Assembly: GCF_014650555.1 (NCBI RefSeq)
Contig: NZ_BMVE01000003.1
Location: 434,001 to 498,000, forward strand
Source: Streptomyces goshikiensis
GTDB taxonomy: Bacteria > Actinomycetota > Actinomycetes > Streptomycetales > Streptomycetaceae
Direction of reading: 5' to 3'
Length of the DNA stretch: 64,000 nt
Positions 44,497 through 53,590 of this stretch are shown piece after piece. Below the pieces are notes generated by a model. The model had not been told where the DNA came from. It worked only from the letters and a program-made list of their open reading frames with translations, and made no database searches. The position numbers and the translations under genes were made by a program. The number at the start of each line of letters is the position of its first letter. Position 1 is the first letter of the stretch.

Positions 44497-44509
44497 CCGC
44501 TCGTCACTG

Positions 44510-46207
44510 CTAGTCGGTCCTGGTCACCGCGCGGATGCGGCAGTGCGCGGGCTTGTGCCGGTCCAGAGTGGAATTGATCATTCCCATGGCCTGGTTCACC
44601 TGGCGCTTGCGCTTCACCGGATCGGCCGAGAGGTCGGCCTCGGTGAAGTGGATGACCACGTTGATGTCGAAGGGCTGGATCCGGGACCGGAAGTCGTTCA
44701 GGTCGGTTCCGGACGAGCCGCCCTGGCCGGGATCGCAGACGATCAGGTGCTCGCCCTGCGCCGTCATCCCGGTGGGACTGACGAAGTGGCCCGGCCCGGT
44801 GATCCGCAGGGTGCTCGCCGGGCCGGGCCCCGTCTCCACCAGGTGGACGCAGGCCGGCACGGCCTTGAGGAGGATGAAGGGGGCGTCCGTGGCCGAGGGC
44901 CAGAAGGGTTTGAGGCCGACGTCCAGCACGTACAGCCGGTCGGCCCCCACCCGGGCCACCGCGGTGGGCGCGACGAGCGGGTTGTCCGGCGGCAGGAGAC
45001 GGGTGTGCGTCCAGGCGGCCGCGGCCGTCTCGCCCCGGACCACCCGCACCAGGTTGCCCCCGCCGGCCTCCGGGGGCGGGGGCGTCAGCTGGTCGCCGCC
45101 GTCGCCGATGAGGAGGGCGCCGTCCTCGTCGGCGAACAGCGAGAGCGGCTCCTTGACCACGCTCCCGTCCAGCTCTTTCACCGTCACCGACAGGGGATCC
45201 GGGCGTACGACGAAGACCCGGGGTGTGGCCGGATCGCCCGGCGGCAGCCGCCGGTCCAGGACCAGCAGATCGCCCTCGCCGTCGATGGCCATCGCCAGCG
45301 GGTGCACCGGACCGGTGTCGGACAGCGCCGTCACCGCGGTCGCCGTGTCCGCGGTGTACGGGGCCGGGACCGAGAAGATCCTTCCGGCGTGGTCGAGGAC
45401 GAACAGCGTCTCCGGCCGCCCGCCGCCGGCCGGCCGCACCGCGACGCCGATGACATTGCCCAGGGCCTGCTGGGGCACCAGCGGCCGGGGCAGCGGCGGG
45501 CTGCCGTCGTCGAAGTCGGGCTGTCCCGCGGCGCTGAGGCGCCACACCCGCCGCTTGTGTGGGAACGCGACCTCCTGCGGCAGACCGCGGTCACCGACGA
45601 AGAGCGAACCGTCTGGTCCCCGGGTGACGCAGCACGGGCACATCAGGCCCTCGCGGACCACCGCGGCCATCCCCTCCAGCACGGGCCGGAAGGTCGCCAG
45701 CGAGGAGACCGGGGCCGGCACACCGGACTCCAGGTGGACGAGGAGCAGGGAGGAACCGTCGTCCAGCGCCACCCGGGGCCGGACCCCGCCCACCGCGTGC
45801 AGGTCCATCAGGGCGCTCAGACCGGAGCGCAGCCCTCGCCGCCGGTGGATGTCGCCGATCTCCGCGGTCGCCTTGCGCCGCTGGTACTCGTCCCACAACT
45901 GCTCGCCCTGGAGTTCGGGGAAGCCCAGCGACACCCAGGACGCCAGCCACGGCAGGAACTCCGGCGGCGTCGACCACGGGTCGAAGAGCCGGTCCAGCCG
46001 CGCGATCCGCTCCCCGATCGCCGGATGGGCGTGGCTCTCGTCGCCCGCCCGCGTGTGCTTCTCGTGCAGGATCGGCACACCGTCGGAGATACCGCTCAGG
46101 ATCTTCTCGAAGACCCGGAGCGCGCTGCCGAGGGAGAACTCGCCCTCCCCGGGAGCCTCCTCCCAGAGCACGGGCGGGAGGTAACGGAGATAGCTGCTGT
46201 CGGGCAT
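44510..46207 (-). CDS. P2-I-like tail protein with inserted beta-propeller (Afp12-like)
   Basis: 565 aa. The start YLRYLPPVLWEEAPGEGEFS and FDPWSTPPEFLPWLASWVSL match the phage tail P2-I/TIGR02242 family of baseplate parts. Residues about 200-500 contain about six NHL-like units (for example GPDGSLFVGDRG, AIDGEGDLLVLDRR, EDGALLIGDGGDQ), a probable beta-propeller, before a C-terminal VVIHFTEADLSADPVKRKRQ segment. ATG 46207 has GGAGGACACC. The insertion may contact partners or the target. Confidence 0.85.
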   Translation of the reverse strand: MPDSSYLRYLPPVLWEEAPGEGEFSLGSALRVFEKILSGISDGVPILHEKHTRAGDESHAHPAIGERIARLDRLFDPWSTPPEFLPWLASWVSLGFPELQGEQLWDEYQRRKATAEIGDIHRRRGLRSGLSALMDLHAVGGVRPRVALDDGSSLLLVHLESGVPAPVSSLATFRPVLEGMAAVVREGLMCPCCVTRGPDGSLFVGDRGLPQEVAFPHKRRVWRLSAAGQPDFDDGSPPLPRPLVPQQALGNVIGVAVRPAGGGRPETLFVLDHAGRIFSVPAPYTADTATAVTALSDTGPVHPLAMAIDGEGDLLVLDRRLPPGDPATPRVFVVRPDPLSVTVKELDGSVVKEPLSLFADEDGALLIGDGGDQLTPPPPEAGGGNLVRVVRGETAAAAWTHTRLLPPDNPLVAPTAVARVGADRLYVLDVGLKPFWPSATDAPFILLKAVPACVHLVETGPGPASTLRITGPGHFVSPTGMTAQGEHLIVCDPGQGGSSGTDLNDFRSRIQPFDINVVIHFTEADLSADPVKRKRQVNQAMGMINSTLDRHKPAHCRIRAVTRTD

Positions 46208-46227
46208 GGCCGGTGTCCTCCGTTCCG

Positions 46228-48324
46228 TCACTGGGACGAGTTCCTGACGCTCACTTCCGGCTTGCCGGCACAGACGAGTTCGTAGTCGGCCACCTGCACC
46301 GAGGCGCCGGAGCCGGCGCCGGGTTTCGGTGTCGGGAAGGGCGGCCGGCCACCTGGGTAGTCGGGCTGCCCGGGCCGGACGCTGAGATGCTCGATGTAGC
46401 CCACGTCCTCGGGGGGCATCACCGCCCGGAACAGATCCGAGCCGAGGACCTGCTGGCCCACCTCCCACCCCTGCCCGGCGGGCCCGCCGCGGGTCGGGTG
46501 CAGGAACTCGGCGGTCTTCCGCTCGACATCGGCCTTGACATGCGCCAGGTCCACACCGGCCAGCTCCGCCTCCCGCCACACCACCACGTTCACCGTGGCG
46601 ACGACGGGCAGGTAGCGGGGGCCGTGCACGAACAGCCGGACCGTCAGGTCCCGGCGCTCGTCCAGGTACGCCCGTACCGCGTCGATCAGTTCGGGCGGCG
46701 GCTCCGGCCGCGCCACCAGCGCGCCCTGGTCCGGTACGACGATCACGGTCACGTTCCCGGGCGCGCGGTCGATGCCGCCGAAGGTCCACGGAGCGCCGTT
46801 CTGCGGGTGCGGGGCCAGGCACCGGCTGATCCGGACGTCGCTGGTCGCCTCCCGCGCCAGGTAGGCGTAGTCGTCGGCCGTCACCGCGCGGTCCCGGATC
46901 CTCAGCTGCTCCGGGGCCCTGCGCAGGGTGTCCTCGGTCGGTTCCTCGTCACAGCCGTCCGTGACCGCCGCCGTGTTGGAGACGCCGCTGACACCAGTGG
47001 GCACCGTCCCGTCTGGCCGGGTGCCCATGACGACGATCTGCCCGCGGGAGACGTTGCCGGCCGCGCCCGACGCGACGTACCGGTACGACCTCGCCCGGAT
47101 CAGAGCGCCGGCCGGCGGGATGCTGCCGTGCCCCGCGCCGTCGCGCTCGTCGTGGCTGCCGAAGCCGACCTCCCCGGTCACCGGATCGAGCCGGTACGCC
47201 TTCCCCGGCCCCGGGAGCAGTTCGGGCACCTGCCGCCAGGTCTCCCACTCGGGCGGCGTGCCCTGACCGACCTGGACTTCGAGGTCGGCGTACGGGGCCT
47301 TCGGGTCCGGCCGCCGGTACAGCGGACGGTTGCGCAGCGCGAACACCTGGAAGGGTTCGCCGCTGCTCTCGCCCAGGGTCTCCGGCGCGCGCAGGGAGAG
47401 CGCGGTGTGCGCGGGCGCGGCGTTGAAGAGGACCTGGCCGAGACCGACCTCCAGCGGCCCGGGACCCGGGTTGGAGATCAGCAGGTCGATCCAGAACCGG
47501 CCGGCGTCGAAGACCGGGGAGCCCGGCGCAGGGCTGGAGTTGCCCCACTCCTCGTTCGGGTTCTGGGATTCCCACGCCTGCGTCATGGTCAGGTGGACGG
47601 GCCTGTCGTGGAGGTCCGTCGTCGTGCCGGAGGTTTTGATCACGGTCCAGTCCGGGGGCTGTTCGCCCCCTCCGGACCGGGCCCAGGACACCGTCCCCAC
47701 CGGTGAGTCCGGGACGGGCCGCAGCAGCCGGGGCCGCAGCACGACCTCCGAGGCGCGCGCGTCCTCGAAGCCGAGGCACAGGTGCGCCGTCAGACCCGGC
47801 TGTACGGAGACCGGGTCCCGCCACGTACCGCCGCCCACCACCTCGGCGGACACGTCCTGGTAGAGGAAGACGGAGTCGTCACCGGGGTCGGGCGTGAGCA
47901 GCAGCGCCGTGGTGAGGCCGAAGGGCAGGACGGTGACGTCCTCGTCGGTCTCGAACACGATGGGGACCTCGCCCTCCACGGGCAGCGTGTGGGCCTGCGT
48001 GCCCGCCGGCACCAGCACCGACTCGGCCTTGGTGGTGAACGCCAGGTGGGTCGAGGCCGGGGTGGCGGGGTCGCGGGTGATGCCCATCAGGCGCAGGAAC
48101 GCGAGGTAGTTCTTCTCGGGCACCTGGTTCAGCCGGTAGATCATCCCCTCGCCCAGCCAGGCGAACAGCTCGATGAGGGTGATGCCGATGTCGCTCGGCT
48201 GGTCGTCCGTCCACTGGGGCGCGTACGTCGTGCGCAGGGCCCGCATCTCGGCCGCCAGGTCCTGCCAGGTCCGGTCGTCCAGATCCGGCGGCAGCACGCG
48301 CCCGCGCCGCGATCGCGGGGTCAC
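46228..48324 (-). CDS. Baseplate protein, gpJ-like (Afp11-like)
   Basis: 698 aa. The N-terminal region (WTDDQPSDIGITLIELFAWL) and RYVASGAAGNVSRGQIVVM followed by ITADDYAYLAREATS-like residues match the putative baseplate assembly family TIGR02243. In contractile systems this protein forms the outer wedges that trigger sheath contraction. GTG 48324 overlaps the gp25 stop as GTGA. The length is as expected for this component. Confidence 0.92.
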   Translation of the reverse strand: MTPRSRRGRVLPPDLDDRTWQDLAAEMRALRTTYAPQWTDDQPSDIGITLIELFAWLGEGMIYRLNQVPEKNYLAFLRLMGITRDPATPASTHLAFTTKAESVLVPAGTQAHTLPVEGEVPIVFETDEDVTVLPFGLTTALLLTPDPGDDSVFLYQDVSAEVVGGGTWRDPVSVQPGLTAHLCLGFEDARASEVVLRPRLLRPVPDSPVGTVSWARSGGGEQPPDWTVIKTSGTTTDLHDRPVHLTMTQAWESQNPNEEWGNSSPAPGSPVFDAGRFWIDLLISNPGPGPLEVGLGQVLFNAAPAHTALSLRAPETLGESSGEPFQVFALRNRPLYRRPDPKAPYADLEVQVGQGTPPEWETWRQVPELLPGPGKAYRLDPVTGEVGFGSHDERDGAGHGSIPPAGALIRARSYRYVASGAAGNVSRGQIVVMGTRPDGTVPTGVSGVSNTAAVTDGCDEEPTEDTLRRAPEQLRIRDRAVTADDYAYLAREATSDVRISRCLAPHPQNGAPWTFGGIDRAPGNVTVIVVPDQGALVARPEPPPELIDAVRAYLDERRDLTVRLFVHGPRYLPVVATVNVVVWREAELAGVDLAHVKADVERKTAEFLHPTRGGPAGQGWEVGQQVLGSDLFRAVMPPEDVGYIEHLSVRPGQPDYPGGRPPFPTPKPGAGSGASVQVADYELVCAGKPEVSVRNSSQ

Positions 48325-48710
48325 GGCGACGGCTCCAGCAGGAAGGGGTGCACGACCCGGTCGGTGGCCCCCGTGGCGCGGATGCGGTAGCCGATGTCGA
48401 TCAGCAGGGCGGTGCGCGCGCCGTCGTTCGTGACCGTGACGTCGATGAGCTCGATGCGCGGCTCCCAGCGGCTGAGGCCTTCCTCCACGTAGTAGCGGGC
48501 GAGGCCGGCCGTCGACTCGTCGTTCGGCGCGAACAGCAGGCGTTTGAGGTTGCAGCCGAAGTCGGGGCGCATCACGCGCTCGCCGTACTGGGTCCCGAGG
48601 ATGATCCGGATGGACTCCTGGATCTTGCGCGGGCCCGCGGACTCGTCGAACCCGGCAGTTCCCAGCCGGACGGGGAAGGCGAGGCCGCGGCCGTGGACTT
48701 CGGACTCCAT
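48321..48710 (-). CDS. gp25/gpW-like baseplate wedge protein (Afp9-like)
   Basis: 129 aa. The gpW/gp25 core is FPVRLGTAGFDESAGPRKIQ, then GERVMRPDFGCNLKRLLFAP, YYVEEGLSRWEPRIELIDV and a closing LIDIGYRIRATGATDRVVHP. It joins the sheath to the baseplate. ATG 48710 has GGAGG nine bases upstream. It is coupled to the gpJ-like gene by a 4-base overlap. Confidence 0.93.
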   Translation of the reverse strand: MESEVHGRGLAFPVRLGTAGFDESAGPRKIQESIRIILGTQYGERVMRPDFGCNLKRLLFAPNDESTAGLARYYVEEGLSRWEPRIELIDVTVTNDGARTALLIDIGYRIRATGATDRVVHPFLLEPSP

Positions 48711-48723
48711 GATGGCCTCCGGA

Positions 48724-49113
48724 TCACTCCGAGCTGAGCTTCGACTGGTTCGCCGCGGGCGTCAGTACGGGCGGCAGTGGTACCGAGCCGTTGGTCGTGA
48801 GGCCGATCCGGTCGAGCACGACCGGGAATCCGCCGGACCTGAGCTTGCGGGATTCGCCCGAGGACACCCCCAGCACGCTGGTGCAGGGCGTCGGCGGGGA
48901 TCCGGTGTTGGGACAGTTCGCGATGGTGGCGCCCATCAGGCTCGACTTCACCAGTACCGGCTCGCCCGAGACCTTCAGCTTCTGCGTGCTGGAGGTCGCG
49001 ATCAGGCCCGGGACGGGCGGTGGCGGTGGCGGGGGACCGGGCGCTGGTCCGGCCGGTGGCTCGGGCACATGCCCGCAGGTCACCGTGCTCGCCGTGGTCA
49101 GTACCTTGCCCAT
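48724..49113 (-). CDS. PAAR-like spike-tip protein (Afp10-like)
   Basis: 129 aa with a proline-rich loop (GPPPPPPPVPGLIATSS) between beta segments such as VLTTASTVTCGH, KLKVSGEPVLVKSSLMGA and LTTNGSVPLPP. Cys residues (TVTCGH, NCPNTG, PCTS) may bind metal. Its place directly after the VgrG-like gene supports a tip protein. A GTG/ATG choice is not needed; ATG 49113 follows AGGAGGG. Confidence 0.75.
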   Translation of the reverse strand: MGKVLTTASTVTCGHVPEPPAGPAPGPPPPPPPVPGLIATSSTQKLKVSGEPVLVKSSLMGATIANCPNTGSPPTPCTSVLGVSSGESRKLRSGGFPVVLDRIGLTTNGSVPLPPVLTPAANQSKLSSE

Positions 49114-49126
49114 CCGAGGTCCCTCC

Positions 49127-50824
49127 TCACGTGATGTTGACGTCCGTCTCGCTGACGACGAGCTTCGTCGCGCCCTGCGCCGCGGCCAGTTCGACGGAAG
49201 AGCCCGCCGTGATCGTCGTCGTGCGCCCGGCCGCGGTCAGCGTGACGTCGCCGCCCGCCGTGAGCGACAGGTCACCGGCGGCGCTGATGGTCAGCGAGCC
49301 GTCGGCGGCGTTCAGCGTGATCGCGCTGCCCCGGCCGCCGTCCCTGATGACCACCTCCCCGCCGGACTTCGTGTCGTCGAAGGTGATGGTGTGGCCCGAC
49401 CGGCTCTTGATGACACGGGTGCTGTTCGAGCCGTCCGTGTTGGTGGCGGGCGGCGGCTGGTCCGCGTTCCACAGGCCGCCGATGACGTACGGCTTGCCCA
49501 GGTCTCCCTGGTCGAAGGCGACCAGCACCTGATCGCCGGGCTCGGGCAGCCAGTAGAAGCCCATGTCCTTGCCCGCCATCGGGCGGGCGCAGGGGGCCCA
49601 GCCTCCGGTGAACCGGTCGGACAGCCCCGGGAAGGACACCTTCACCCGGCCCAGCGGCGCCTTGGGCGGCACGGCCGTGACCTCGTGATTGTCCTCCACC
49701 ACGCCGACGACCACACCGTAGAACGGCTCCGTGCGGTTGGGGGGAGGCTCCTCCACGATCTGCTTGCGCAACATGCCCAGCAGGCTGGAGTGGCCGCCCT
49801 GGCTGATCGAGAAGTCGGTCATGAACCCGCCCTCGTCGATCCGGTGGGTCACCTTCCGGAGCCGGTAAGTGCCGCTGAAGCGCTTGCCCACCCCGCGGAT
49901 CTCGATGAACTGGCCGGCGCTCAGCCCGGGTACGCCCACGCACGAGCCGGAACCCTCGTACATGCCGTCCAGCAGCTCCGCGAGCAGCGACTGCGCCAGG
50001 ACCTTCGCGTCCAGCGGGTTCTCCAGCGAGTGCCGGCGGATGCCCTTGCGCGCCATGGCGAGGAGCAGGTCGGCCGCGCTGCCGCCGAGCCGCTCGGTGA
50101 GCTGGTCCACGCCGAGGTCCGCGGCCAGGGCCAGGCCGTGGACGGTCTGGGCGAGCTCCTGGTTGTAGCCGCGTACGACTTGCAGCCCCGCGGCGGCCGA
50201 GGCCGAGACGCGCGGCGTGAAACTCGACAGGTTCCGGCCCCATTCGAGGACGTGGGCGGCCGCCTGCGGGCGCGGGAAGCGGAAGTACATCCGGTCCCAC
50301 TCGACGTAGACGTCGAAGTGGTAGCGCCGCGCCCGGTCCTTGAGGAAGGCCATGTCGCTCTCGACCTGGATGATCTTCTCCTTCACGCCGGGAGTCGGGT
50401 CGACGACCGGGACGAGCCCGTTCTCCACCGCGATCCGCGCCGCCACCAGGCTGTCGTTCATGAACGTGTACTCGGTGGGCTCCGGCTGGCCGCGGCGCAT
50501 CCGGTAGGACCTGTCGTAGCCGGACACCTGCACGGTCGGCGGGCCGCTCTGCGGGAACGACGGCTCGACGGCGGCGATCTCCCCGAGGAACGCAGGCTTC
50601 AGGTCGTTGCCGTACCCGAGGTGGATCTCCACCGTCTTGCCCGGGTCCAGCAGCGGGGAATCGAGCAGTGCGTTGTCCGGGTTGCGCAGCACGAAACCGA
50701 AGGAGCCCGCCAGGTCCAGGCTGGTCTCCACCGTCATGCTCAGGACCTGCTCGGCCAGTTCGGCGGCCATCGTCAGCCCGGCGACACGGATGTCGAAGCG
50801 CGGCGCGTACGACGAGGTGGTCAT
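49127..50824 (-). CDS. VgrG-like spike protein (Afp8-like)
   Basis: 565 aa. The gp27-like part (RFDIRVAGLTMAAELAEQVL through TYRLRKVTHRIDEGGFMTDF) is followed by an OB-type and gp5-like part (YGVVVGVVEDNHEV, LGRVKVSFPGLSDRFTGGWA, FYWLPEPGDQVLVAFDQGDL, PYVIGGLWNADQPPPATN) and a C-terminal beta-helix with repeated SGHTITFDDTKSGGEVVIRD-type motifs. It is the trimeric hub that punctures the target. ATG 50824 overlaps the LysM gene stop by ATGA. Confidence 0.93.
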   Translation of the reverse strand: MTTSSYAPRFDIRVAGLTMAAELAEQVLSMTVETSLDLAGSFGFVLRNPDNALLDSPLLDPGKTVEIHLGYGNDLKPAFLGEIAAVEPSFPQSGPPTVQVSGYDRSYRMRRGQPEPTEYTFMNDSLVAARIAVENGLVPVVDPTPGVKEKIIQVESDMAFLKDRARRYHFDVYVEWDRMYFRFPRPQAAAHVLEWGRNLSSFTPRVSASAAAGLQVVRGYNQELAQTVHGLALAADLGVDQLTERLGGSAADLLLAMARKGIRRHSLENPLDAKVLAQSLLAELLDGMYEGSGSCVGVPGLSAGQFIEIRGVGKRFSGTYRLRKVTHRIDEGGFMTDFSISQGGHSSLLGMLRKQIVEEPPPNRTEPFYGVVVGVVEDNHEVTAVPPKAPLGRVKVSFPGLSDRFTGGWAPCARPMAGKDMGFYWLPEPGDQVLVAFDQGDLGKPYVIGGLWNADQPPPATNTDGSNSTRVIKSRSGHTITFDDTKSGGEVVIRDGGRGSAITLNAADGSLTISAAGDLSLTAGGDVTLTAAGRTTTITAGSSVELAAAQGATKLVVSETDVNIT

Positions 50825-51570
50825 GGCGCCGCCCCTCCCGCGTGCCGGGGCGGGATCACCAGCCGCGTGTTGGGCGCGAGGTCCAGCGGGTCGACGACGC
50901 GGTTGGCGTCGGCGATCTCCCGCCACCGGGCCGGATCGCCCAGGTAGGTCGCGGCGAGCCCGCTCAGGGTGTCGCCCCGCACCACGACGTGGACCGGCGC
51001 CGAACCCGACACCACCGCCCCGGCCGCCGCCACGGCCCGGTTCGCGACCCCCGACACCGTCGGCGAGCCGAAGAACACCCCGCGGCGCACGTCGATCTCC
51101 GTCGGCACGTACTCCTGGAAGCGGACGGAGAGGCTGGAGCGCACCGGGGTGCCGTTGCGCAGGAACATCGTGAAGCGCTGACCGGCGTCGACCAGCACGC
51201 AGCGGAACTGGAAGCCGCCCAGCGAGAACAGCAGGACCGGCGGCCCCTGCGTCTGCGGCCGCTTGTCCAGCAGCCGCACGATCGGGCCGGTGTGCGCGCG
51301 GACGTCGCCGCCGCTCTCGTACGTGTCGAAGAACAGCTCCATGCTCAGGGTGCGGGCCCTGCCGCGCACGTACTGCACGGGCGGGGTGTTCAGGCCCGGG
51401 ATGCCGATCTCGGCGAAGCTGTTGCCCTGGTCGAGCTTGAGTTCCTCCGGGTTGAACATCACCGGGAAGCCCTCGCCGGACGTCGTGTCGATGATCTCGG
51501 CCCTGGCCAGCGCGGCGCTGACCGGCGAGGGGCCGGGCACCTCGGGCAGGCGGAACGGAGTGGCCGGCAC
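50821..51570 (-). CDS. LysM baseplate protein (Afp7-like)
   Basis: 249 aa. The first 180 residues (FPVMFNPEELKLDQGNSFAE, LSMELFFDTYESGGDVRAHT) match Afp7/gp53-like inner baseplate parts, followed by a C-terminal LysM (HVVVRGDTLSGLAATYLGDP). The LysM may dock onto the spike or peptidoglycan. GTG 51570 was chosen because GGAGG lies five bases upstream; a GTG at 51582 is possible. Confidence 0.9.
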   Translation of the reverse strand: MPATPFRLPEVPGPSPVSAALARAEIIDTTSGEGFPVMFNPEELKLDQGNSFAEIGIPGLNTPPVQYVRGRARTLSMELFFDTYESGGDVRAHTGPIVRLLDKRPQTQGPPVLLFSLGGFQFRCVLVDAGQRFTMFLRNGTPVRSSLSVRFQEYVPTEIDVRRGVFFGSPTVSGVANRAVAAAGAVVSGSAPVHVVVRGDTLSGLAATYLGDPARWREIADANRVVDPLDLAPNTRLVIPPRHAGGAAP

Positions 51571-51571
51571 G

Positions 51572-52606
51572 TCAGCCTCCACGCTCGGATTCGTCGCGCA
51601 ACCTGCGCATCACGTCGTCGATCAGCTCCCGCCGCAGCGCCTGTACGTCGACGGGTGGCGGCGCGGGCGCCGCCTCGGCGGCCTCCCGGTCGGCCGGGGC
51701 GGCCATGGCACGCGCGGCGGCGGAAGCGGAGGGCGGGGCCGGGGCCGGCGCCACGGCCGGTCCGGCCGCCCGGGCGACGGCCGCGGACCCCGAGGGGCGC
51801 GCCGGCACGGCTCCGCTCCGCGCCGACGGCCCCGGCAGCGGGCCCCCCGTCTGCGGGAAGGCGCCGGGGGCCGCCGCCCGTTCGGCGGCGAGCGCCTCGG
51901 CCTCCTCGGCGCGGGCGCCCGCGCCGGTCGCCCGGTGCCAGGCCGCACCCGGCCGCATCAGCGCCAGCACGTGCGTCGCCTCGTGGACGAGCAGCCCGAA
52001 GCCCCGCTCCTCCTGCGGCCGCAGCCGGCCGCGCCGGAAGTACACGTCCCGCCCGACCGTCACGGCGTCCGCCCGGCGGGCCCGCGCGAGCGCGTCGGCC
52101 GGCTCGTCCTGGTGCACCCGCAGCGCATCCGCCGCCGGCCCGACGGCCCCGCGCAGCCGGGCCCTGGTCGCGGCCGGCAGGACATCGCCCCGCGGCCCGT
52201 CCGGCGCGGCCGACGGCGGCCGCGGGGGCGGGGCGGGGGAGCGGCCCGGCGTCAGTCCGGCGTCCGGACCCGCGGGCGGGGCGGCGGCCTCCCGCCCGGC
52301 GGTGCCCGGCAGCCCGGACGCCGCCGGGCGGGTCCGGTTCGCTGAGCGTTCCGCGACGAGCGGCACGGGCCGGTCCGGAGCGGACTCGACCCGCTCGAAC
52401 CGGCCCGCGCACACCACCAGCCCGGCCGCGTGGTCGACGAACACCCGCAGCGGGCCCGCCCAGGGCAACGGCGTGAGCAGGCGCGCGGCGAGCCCGCGCC
52501 CCTGGGCGTCGAGACGCTCGCCCAGCGTCGGCAGCGGCGCCGCGCCGCCTTGCGGCAGGTCCTGCTCAGTGTCCTGAGCGCCGTCCTGCGCCGTGTCCCG
52601 CGTCAT
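51572..52606 (-). CDS. DUF4157 HExxH protein in the injection cluster
   Basis: 344 aa. The DUF4157 core lies in the middle: PAADALRVHQDEPADALAR, ADAVTVGRDVYFRRGRLRP and LLVHEATHVLALM, which holds a zinc-peptidase-like HExxH. It is flanked by long Pro/Ala-rich disordered regions. DUF4157 proteins are strongly linked to contractile injection systems and may be cargo, toxins or maturation proteases; which applies here is unknown. ATG 52606 follows GGAGAGGACGG and overlaps the 52-aa gene by ATGA. Confidence 0.88.
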   Translation of the reverse strand: MTRDTAQDGAQDTEQDLPQGGAAPLPTLGERLDAQGRGLAARLLTPLPWAGPLRVFVDHAAGLVVCAGRFERVESAPDRPVPLVAERSANRTRPAASGLPGTAGREAAAPPAGPDAGLTPGRSPAPPPRPPSAAPDGPRGDVLPAATRARLRGAVGPAADALRVHQDEPADALARARRADAVTVGRDVYFRRGRLRPQEERGFGLLVHEATHVLALMRPGAAWHRATGAGARAEEAEALAAERAAAPGAFPQTGGPLPGPSARSGAVPARPSGSAAVARAAGPAVAPAPAPPSASAAARAMAAPADREAAEAAPAPPPVDVQALRRELIDDVMRRLRDESERGG

Positions 52607-52761
52607 GGTCCGTCCTCTCCTTCCCCTGCGGCGACGATCTCGCGGATCCACTCCATCCGCTCCGAGTGGTCAAGGGTCAGCAATTCGGCCAGCGTCCAGT
52701 GGACATGGCGTCCGAGAAAGGCCACCTCCTGGCGGACCCGCGCCACGGGGTAGCCCCTCAT
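52603..52761 (-). CDS. 52-aa DUF6760-like cluster protein
   Basis: The translation starts MRGYPVARVRQEVAFLGRHV and ends IREIVAAGEGEDGP, with HWTLAELLTLDHSERMEWI between. The helical HxxW...HxxR/M-xxW pattern resembles small proteins kept in contractile injection loci (DUF6760). It overlaps both neighbours by exactly four bases (ATGA at 52758-52761 and 52603-52606), which strongly supports it. It contains no disulfide or membrane segment. Confidence 0.82.
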   Translation of the reverse strand: MRGYPVARVRQEVAFLGRHVHWTLAELLTLDHSERMEWIREIVAAGEGEDGP

Positions 52762-53129
52762 CCCCCCGGCCGGGGCACCTCGGCCTCCTGCTCCTGACCG
52801 CAGTTCGGGCAGGTCACCCAGAGCGTGGCGGGAACGAGCCCGTTGATCCGGTTGTAGAGGTCCTGAAGGTGCGCCAGGTCCTCCGAGTACAGGCCCTCGA
52901 TGACCCCCGGCGTGACCTCGGGCACCCCGCCCAGCCTGGTCACCACACGGGAGAGGAGGACGACGATCAGGTACGCGGGCCAGCCCTGCACGCGCGGGTC
53001 CTTCAGCGGGTAGATCTCGTCCGCGGCCGTCGCCAGCCGCATCACACCGCTGCGGTGCAGGTTCCCGGCCTCGTCCACGTACCCCTTCGGCAGCTCGAAC
53101 TCGACCTCCGTGACCAGCATCGCCGTCAC
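52758..53129 (-). CDS. Small tail-assembly-like cluster protein
   Basis: 123 aa from GTG 53129, overlapping the tube gene by GTGA; ATG 53120 is an alternative. It opens TEVEFELPKGYVDEAGNLHR and RLATAADEIYPLKDPRVQGW, then helical LIVVLLSRVVTRLGGVPEVT, and ends with a CPNCGQEQEAEVP tail that could bind zinc. Proteins of this type follow the tube gene in many Afp-like clusters and are thought to act as tail-assembly chaperones. Confidence 0.85.
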   Translation of the reverse strand: MTAMLVTEVEFELPKGYVDEAGNLHRSGVMRLATAADEIYPLKDPRVQGWPAYLIVVLLSRVVTRLGGVPEVTPGVIEGLYSEDLAHLQDLYNRINGLVPATLWVTCPNCGQEQEAEVPRPGG

Positions 53130-53566
53130 ACCCGGGTCAGGCCCTCGTGGGCCAGTACGAGCGTGTCCACGGCCACGTCGGTGCCCTTGCCGCTGAACGA
53201 CGCGCCCTCCCACTTGGCCGGCCACGCGCTGACGAAGTTCCAGCGCGCCACCTCCGTGTGGTTGCTCAGGTCGAACACGACGATCGAGCCGTTCTTGCGG
53301 ACCACGTTCCCGTCCACCACCTGCTGGCGCCAGGCCCACAGCTCCCGCGAGGGAGTGATGCCCCACTTCAGGGTGATGTCGGAGAAGCTCGTCTTGCCGG
53401 GCAGCTTGCGCACCGTGGTGTTGTCTCCGCCCTCGCGGTTCTCGATGATCTCCGTGGTCGACCCCAGGCCGCTGCACTCGCTGAAGCTGGCCTGGGCGAT
53501 CCCGTCCAGCTCCACCAGGAAGTTGAAACTGCGGAACGGATCGACCCGCTGGCCTGTCTGAGGCAT
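53126..53566 (-). CDS. Inner-tube protein (Hcp/gp19-like, Afp1-like)
   Basis: 146 aa, the expected length. The sequence FRSFNFLVELDGIAQASFSE, CSGLGSTTEIIENREGGDNT, KLPGKTSFSDITLKWGITPS and VARWNFVSAWPAKWEGASFS is characteristic of contractile-tail tube subunits, which stack as hexamers inside the sheath. It is the only tube gene seen. ATG 53566 has GAGAGGG at good spacing. Confidence 0.95.
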   Translation of the reverse strand: MPQTGQRVDPFRSFNFLVELDGIAQASFSECSGLGSTTEIIENREGGDNTTVRKLPGKTSFSDITLKWGITPSRELWAWRQQVVDGNVVRKNGSIVVFDLSNHTEVARWNFVSAWPAKWEGASFSGKGTDVAVDTLVLAHEGLTRV

Positions 53567-53590
53567 GTCAGGTCCCTCTCTCCGGTCTCT

